Translations under genes and position numbers: made by a program
From: an uncultured Flavobacterium sp.
GTDB lineage: Bacteria > Bacteroidota > Bacteroidia > Flavobacteriales > Flavobacteriaceae
Assembly (NCBI RefSeq): GCF_951805225.1
Contig: NZ_OX638201.1
Coordinates: 5,766,001 to 5,830,000 of the forward strand
DNA: 64,000 nucleotides
Direction: 5' to 3'
Notes under the pieces: generated by a model
Seen by the model: the letters and a program-made list of their open reading frames with translations, nothing else
Databases searched by the model: none
Told to the model about the DNA's origin: nothing
Part shown: piece after piece, positions 60,123-64,000 of the stretch
How the letters are laid out: each line of letters begins with the position of its first letter
How positions within the stretch are numbered: the stretch's first letter is position 1

Positions 60123-60928
60123 ATTTCGATTTCATTTCGATTGTAATTATAATCATCAGATCCTTTTTTAAGGTCACTTAAAATCGAGTCAAGATGGTAT
60201 AGTCGAAGATCATATGCAGAACAGATTTCAGGTGTTGGTTCAAGGTTAAACATTTCTTCAAAATCTGTAATTCTATTTTTTGTCATTATTGATTTATCAG
60301 CTCCATTTTGCAAAAAAGTCTTGTATAATTTGTCCTCAGGATAATATGCGCATACTAGGTGAAAAGGTGTCCAGCCATTATTGTCGATTTGATTAATATC
60401 AAGATCAAGTTTAAGCAAAATATCAAAGTATATATCTGGACACCATGTTAATAAACTAATATGAAGGAGATTTCTTCCTGCTGTATTAATTACTTTTTCA
60501 TCAATTCCAAGTCTTATACAATTGTCCACAGTTGTTGCAATAAAATCTTCTGTTCTTAGGAAATCAATATAATTATTTTTAGCAACCCCATTTTGGATAA
60601 CGTAAAATAAAGCATTTTCATTTTTTTCATTTTTTATATTCAAATCAAAACCCATTTTTTTGAAATGTTCCATAGTTTTGAAGAAGCCGTTTATTGCTAG
60701 TTCAAAAACAATGAATTTATCAAACTCATAATTGTTTTCAATCATTAAGTCAATAACTTTTATTAGATCGTCATCTTCTTTTATGAAACTATAAAGTAAA
60801 TAGGTTACTAATCTAGAATTTAGCTCGTGTCCCTCGTTTATGGCGTTTATAATAATATTTAAATCAGGAAAAGATCCTTGGTAATTTATACTTTCGTTTA
60901 CTATTTCTTCTACTGTTCTTTTTTTCAT
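60104..60928 (-). CDS. Ankyrin-repeat protein
   Basis: The 274-residue protein has about five ankyrin repeats between residues 40 and 215: AINGFFKTMEHFKKMGFDL, NALFYVIQNGVA, NLLHISLLTWCPDIYFDIL and WTPFHLVCAYYPEDKLYKTF, with FLQNGADKSI after. These stack to bind proteins. There is no signal peptide, so it is probably cytoplasmic. Ankyrin proteins of this size often appear as immunity-type genes near polymorphic toxins, but here that is only suggested by location. Its 3' end overlaps a relic frame. Confidence 0.85.
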   Translation of the reverse strand: MKKRTVEEIVNESINYQGSFPDLNIIINAINEGHELNSRLVTYLLYSFIKEDDDLIKVIDLMIENNYEFDKFIVFELAINGFFKTMEHFKKMGFDLNIKNEKNENALFYVIQNGVAKNNYIDFLRTEDFIATTVDNCIRLGIDEKVINTAGRNLLHISLLTWCPDIYFDILLKLDLDINQIDNNGWTPFHLVCAYYPEDKLYKTFLQNGADKSIMTKNRITDFEEMFNLEPTPEICSAYDLRLYHLDSILSDLKKGSDDYNYNRNEIEIYLKPD

Positions 60929-61048
60929 TACTTGATGTTATGTGATTTTGTTAATTAAAATTACAATAGAAAGCCTTTATAACTTTAATTATGGAAATTT
61001 TAGAATTAAAGATAAAGTCATTTTATTTTAAAAAAGTAATTATAAACG

Positions 61049-61076
61049 AAAAAAGCTCCAGATTTCTCTGAAGCTT
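61049..61076 (-). terminator. Terminator of the initiator tRNA gene (R2 prototype)
   Basis: On the minus strand AAGCTTCAGA pairs with TCTGGAGCTT (one wobble) around GAAA, followed by six T residues. It starts 9 bases past the tRNA 3' end. Confidence 0.88.
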
Positions 61077-61084
61077 TGTCTTAG

Positions 61085-61157
61085 TAGCGGGAACAGGACT
61101 CGAACCTGTGACCTTCGGGTTATGAGCCCGACGAGCTGCCTACTGCTCTATCCCGCG
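61085..61157 (-). tRNA. Initiator tRNA-Met (fMet), anticodon CAT
   Basis: The 73-base gene folds as a full cloverleaf without encoded CCA: acceptor CGCGGGA with TCCCGCT, D stem GAGC/GCTC, anticodon stem TCGGG/CCCGA with loop CTCATAA, and T arm ACAGG/CCTGT with TTCGAGT. Three marks show the initiator: a mismatch at the first acceptor pair (C opposite T), three G-C pairs next to the anticodon loop, and an A11-T24 pair. In the cell it starts protein synthesis with formyl-methionine. Copies of its 3' end and terminator lie in the island to the left. Confidence 0.95.
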
Positions 61158-61284
61158 ATGTTTCGGGTGCAAAGATACACAGTATATACGATTATGCAAA
61201 GGTTTTTTTGAATTATTTTCGAAATAACTTTTTTAATTTGTAATCGATTAAGCAGTAGTTGTTTATCTTTTTGTTATGGAAGCG

Positions 61285-61809
61285 TTAAATTTGATATTTT
61301 AATAATTCCGAATAAGGATCTCCATTTAAACCTAATAAATAAGCAAAAGCAGGTTCGGTTTTGTAGCTGTTTTGTTTGAGTTTGATGATTTCTAATCTAA
61401 AGTTTTCATCTTTTGCTTTCAGAATTTCATATTCGATAATCATGTGTTTGTAACCATTTTGATTTTTGGTTGGAATGTTCTGACCAAAAACTTCAATTTC
61501 AAAATCGTTTATTTTAAAGTTGGCAATAACAGTTTCCTGATTATCAATATATGTTTCTCTAATTTGGAAATCATTTTCATTCCCAAAAAGAATATTCAGT
61601 TTTGTTATAAAATCAGTTTTGTTTTTCCAGTAACAGATAATGTCGAGATCACTATTTTCGATATCAATATTAATTGGAATTGTGCCAACCAAAATAGGAT
61701 CGAATTCGGCTAAATTGATTAAAACCTTATTTTGAGACAAAACCTCAAACGCGTGAATCTGTTTTTGGTTTCCGGTTTTTAAATATTCGATAGAAGTAAA
61801 GTCGGTCAT
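61285..61809 (-). CDS. DUF4269 family protein
   Basis: The 174-residue protein begins MTDFTSIEYLKTGNQKQIHA and has the nucleotidyltransferase-like VGTIPINIDIENSDLDIICYW. That region and LAYLLGLNGDPYSELLKYQ at the end are the pattern of DUF4269. The GTxP....SDLD strand looks like a nucleotidyltransferase-fold active site, but the reaction is unknown. It starts 2 bases after the end of the glycosyltransferase gene on the same strand, so both are in one operon. Confidence 0.85.
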   Translation of the reverse strand: MTDFTSIEYLKTGNQKQIHAFEVLSQNKVLINLAEFDPILVGTIPINIDIENSDLDIICYWKNKTDFITKLNILFGNENDFQIRETYIDNQETVIANFKINDFEIEVFGQNIPTKNQNGYKHMIIEYEILKAKDENFRLEIIKLKQNSYKTEPAFAYLLGLNGDPYSELLKYQI

Positions 61810-61811
61810 TT

Positions 61812-63338
61812 TTATTTACTATAGTCTTTTGTCGATTTTATTTCGCTTTCAAGTCTTTTTTTGATATTGACTTTTGCATCAGTAAAAACATAGATTGTCG
61901 TTCCGTATTCGCGTGCGTATTGATTGGTGATTTCACTTGAAATTTTTGCATTCTTAAAGAAAGGACTTGTCTCTTTTAATTCGTCACTTTCTTCTTCGTA
62001 ATCCTTAACTCTGATGAGGTTTTTGTAGGTAATATCGAGATTAAACCAATTCACATAATCGGCATTAAAAGAAACCGCTTTGATCCCTTTTTTTGTATAA
62101 TAATTAATCGCTCCGGCTTGTCCGTAATTGTCGCATAAAACAAGTGTTTTATCTTGATTTGGAAGCGTCGCATAAACAGAATCGGTTTTGCGGGCAAGTT
62201 CTTTCCATCCCAACATATCGGCAAAATCTTGTGGCAAAGCGTGATCTTTTCCATCTTCCCAACGAAGCATATCTAATTTTTTGTATTTCTCAGGATGTTT
62301 TACAATATACTCAGGACTTTTATTTGGGAAAGCCAAATTGTACATCGGAATAAAAAACAAAAGCGGAATAATGATAAATACAGGTTGCAGAAATCGTTTC
62401 CAACCCGTTTTTAAAATATCGGATAGAAAAACAGCTCCAAAAGCAATATAAATAGGATAGAGACCAATTGCATAATAAGCTTTGGCTTTGAAATAAATAA
62501 AAATCAGAAGCGTGAAAACAATACTGGTAAAAAAGAATTTAAATTCGGCGAAAGCCTTATAAAATAATAAGGCATATAATCCGGCAAGAATAACAAAAAA
62601 GGCGCCAATAAAAAACAGTAATTGATCTTTTAAGAATCCAATGCGATCAACATTGACAAGTTGTGTTTCTGCCAATTCCTTCATATGATGTACGATAGGA
62701 AATTGATTGTTGTATTGCCATAAAAGATTCGGAAGAATCAATAATAATCCTAAAAGTAATGCCAGATAAAGGTCTTTTTTGGCTAAAACTTGTCTTTGTT
62801 TAGAAAGTAAAAGCGCAGGCAAAAGTCCGAGTAAGAGAAAAAGAATATTGTATTTATTCAAAAAGCCAAAAGCAAAGACTATTGCTCCAATATAAAGCCA
62901 TTTTGTTTTTTCGGTAATAAAGTATTGGATAATGACATAATAAAATCCTGTCCAACATAAAACATCCAGCGAATTTGGCTGATATAACATGTTGATTCGC
63001 AATAAAGACGAAAGCAAAATGCAAGTTGCGCCCAAAATCAGCGCATAGAGATTTCCTTTAAGAACTTCAATAGTTTTCCAAACAATAAAAAGTGTCAATG
63101 CACCAAAAAGAGCAGGAATGAATTTTACCCAAAAAACCGAATTTCCAAGTTGATATATAAGGTAAGAAAACCAGGATGTAACCGGCGGAACTGATAAATA
63201 ACCCCAAGCCAAATGATGTGCCTGATCAAGATGAAGATATTCATCGCGTTGCAAATCATATTCAGGACTTATAAGAACGTATTGCAAGACGAATTTTAAA
63301 ATTATAAACCCAATTAAAATTAGAGATTTCTTAGTCAT
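61812..63338 (-). CDS. GT39-family (ArnT/PMT-like) membrane glycosyltransferase
   Basis: The 508-residue protein has about ten membrane helices and a soluble C-terminal part of about 150 residues in the periplasm. The first loop carries the acidic pair needed for catalysis in this family (YDLQRDEYLHLDQAHHLAWG), followed by a large helical domain. GT39-like enzymes move a sugar from a polyprenyl-phosphate donor to lipid A, glycans or proteins on the outer face of the inner membrane. The acceptor is unknown. DUF4269 follows 2 bases after its stop. Confidence 0.92.
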   Translation of the reverse strand: MTKKSLILIGFIILKFVLQYVLISPEYDLQRDEYLHLDQAHHLAWGYLSVPPVTSWFSYLIYQLGNSVFWVKFIPALFGALTLFIVWKTIEVLKGNLYALILGATCILLSSLLRINMLYQPNSLDVLCWTGFYYVIIQYFITEKTKWLYIGAIVFAFGFLNKYNILFLLLGLLPALLLSKQRQVLAKKDLYLALLLGLLLILPNLLWQYNNQFPIVHHMKELAETQLVNVDRIGFLKDQLLFFIGAFFVILAGLYALLFYKAFAEFKFFFTSIVFTLLIFIYFKAKAYYAIGLYPIYIAFGAVFLSDILKTGWKRFLQPVFIIIPLLFFIPMYNLAFPNKSPEYIVKHPEKYKKLDMLRWEDGKDHALPQDFADMLGWKELARKTDSVYATLPNQDKTLVLCDNYGQAGAINYYTKKGIKAVSFNADYVNWFNLDITYKNLIRVKDYEEESDELKETSPFFKNAKISSEITNQYAREYGTTIYVFTDAKVNIKKRLESEIKSTKDYSK

Positions 63339-63473
63339 CGAGATTTGGTTTGGTAAGTTTTGGTTGTGTTTTTTTTAGTCTAAATGATTTTGTATCAGTC
63401 CTAAAAATGTATAGCTAATATATAATTTATTTTGGTTTTGTAAGAAATGAAAGTTTTAAGAAATGATATAAAA

Positions 63474-63502
63474 TAAAAAAGCTCCAGATTTCTCTGAAGC
63501 TT
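63474..63502 (-). terminator. Hairpin terminator, member of repeat family R2
   Basis: AAGCTCCAGA pairs with TCTGAAGCTT; on the minus strand a T run follows. It is a near copy of the initiator-tRNA terminator, here placed just past the frameshifted gene at 63522-63960. Confidence 0.75.
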
Positions 63503-63521
63503 TGTTTTGTATAATTTATTT

Positions 63522-63960
63522 CTACATTGATTTAATCCACCACATCATTGTCTCTGCTTTATCTCGTCTTTCATTAGATTCAAAAGAATCATCTAAAATT
63601 GATAAAAGCTCATTGTTTAAATCCTCTTTTTTATAATTATTGAAAAGCCAAAAAGGCATATCTCTTATACTTTGTATTCCAGTTTTCTAATATTTCGTTT
63701 AGAATCGATTTCAAATCTATGTCCGATTTAGGATTGACATTAGTTAGAATTTTTCCTGCATACAATTGATCAACATATAAAGTTTCGTTTCTATCCTTAT
63801 TATTAAAAACTTTAATAACACTTTCCAGAATTATTTCATCAGATACTTTTGGCAATAACTTCATAAGTTGTCTGAGTCTCAAATCTCCTAATTTCTCCGT
63901 TAGATCAACGCAAAGAAAAATTTCTTTGATTAAATCGTCTGAGGATTTTGGAGTTTTCAT
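63522..63960 (-). pseudogene. Frameshifted gene, HEAT-like helical protein
   Basis: From the ATG at 63958-63960 the frame reads KTPKSSDDLIKEIFLCVDL and so on to ENWNTKYKRYAFLAFQ and a stop at 63637. In the next frame the protein continues RDMPFWLFNNYKKEDLNNEL, then LSILDDSFESNERRDKAETM and WWIKSM, ending at TAG 63522-63524. The switch lies around 63660-63672. Either this copy is broken by an indel or the sequence has an error there. The helical pairs are HEAT-like; no family is recognised. Immunity-type function is possible by location. Confidence 0.6.
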
Positions 63961-63967
63961 AGAATAG

Positions 63968-64000
63968 TTACTCTTCTAAAGCAGTTTCAAATTCCATGTG
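63968..64000 (-). CDS. C-terminal end of an unknown gene (partial)
   Basis: On the minus strand the last codons before a TAA (63968-63970) read HMEFETALEE. It is the end of a gene that continues past the right edge, 7 bases upstream of the frameshifted gene, so the two would be one transcript. Too little is visible for a name. Confidence 0.45.
   Translation of the reverse strand, partial: HMEFETALEE

Noticed and set aside
55083..61284. A complete mobile element ending at the initiator tRNA
   Set aside because: No integrase, transposase, relaxase or phage gene is visible; only tRNA-end-like repeats support it, so it is kept as a finding rather than a feature.

Overview
The window looks like the chromosome of a Flavobacterium (Bacteroidota), close to F. 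johnsoniae. The base composition is AT-rich. Several promoters carry the Bacteroidota -7 box TAnnTTTG. The window holds the gliding/type IX secretion (T9SS) motor cluster gldK-gldL-gldM-gldN-gldO, and most small genes encode Sec signal peptides or lipoboxes.

Region 1 (1-6.9 kb, minus strand) is housekeeping. It holds the start of groEL, groES, secG, a repeat-rich TPR-like protein, lptE, a sigma-54 activator without receiver domain, a YcxB-like membrane protein, and miaB with a clear -33/-7 promoter. Protein folding, Sec export, LPS transport and tRNA modification sit in one co-directional block.

Region 2 (7.4-17.4 kb, plus strand) holds topA, a ureohydrolase-fold protein that has lost several metal ligands, and gldKLMN plus the gldN duplicate gldO. 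Each of gldN and gldO ends in a related terminator. These proteins form the GldLM proton-driven motor and the GldKN(O) periplasmic ring.

Region 3 (17.4-35.3 kb) is ordinary accessory metabolism: a DAO-type oxidoreductase, DUF983 protein, ABC-F ATPase, App1-like phosphatase next to a divergent diacylglycerol-kinase-like enzyme, two secreted unknowns, a GNAT/FemAB-like protein, an LRR protein, a GlxA-type regulator, and a run of small stress or detoxification-type enzymes (EthD, DinB, SRPBCC, Crp/Fnr, SnoaL-like, saccharopine dehydrogenase-like, PEP mutase-like). Dispersed non-coding repeats with strong secondary structure occur at 7.1, 21.0, 21.3 and 31.5 kb.

Region 4 (35.8-44.8 kb, plus strand) is a secreted-giant locus: a T9SS-sorted repeat protein, a 1124-residue RHS/YD-type protein, and a 1161-residue RHS-core protein. 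The last ends in a variable tip resembling a zinc phospholipase C-like domain. A four-helix membrane protein follows 5 bases later and is a candidate immunity protein.

Region 5 (44.8-64 kb) is an accessory island of small lineage-specific membrane proteins, lipoproteins and gene relics. It is punctuated by two families of short hairpin repeats. One family resembles the 3' end plus terminator of the initiator tRNA gene at 61.1 kb. The island also holds two AraC regulators, a porin-like barrel, a TonB-C protein, a class C beta-lactamase-like hydrolase, an ankyrin protein, a GT39 glycosyltransferase and a frameshifted gene at the right edge.

The most interesting system is the RHS toxin-like locus with its downstream island, in a genome that carries its own T9SS. 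The degenerate ureohydrolase beside gldK and the structured dispersed repeats come next. All functional calls rest on reading motifs by eye; no database search was run.
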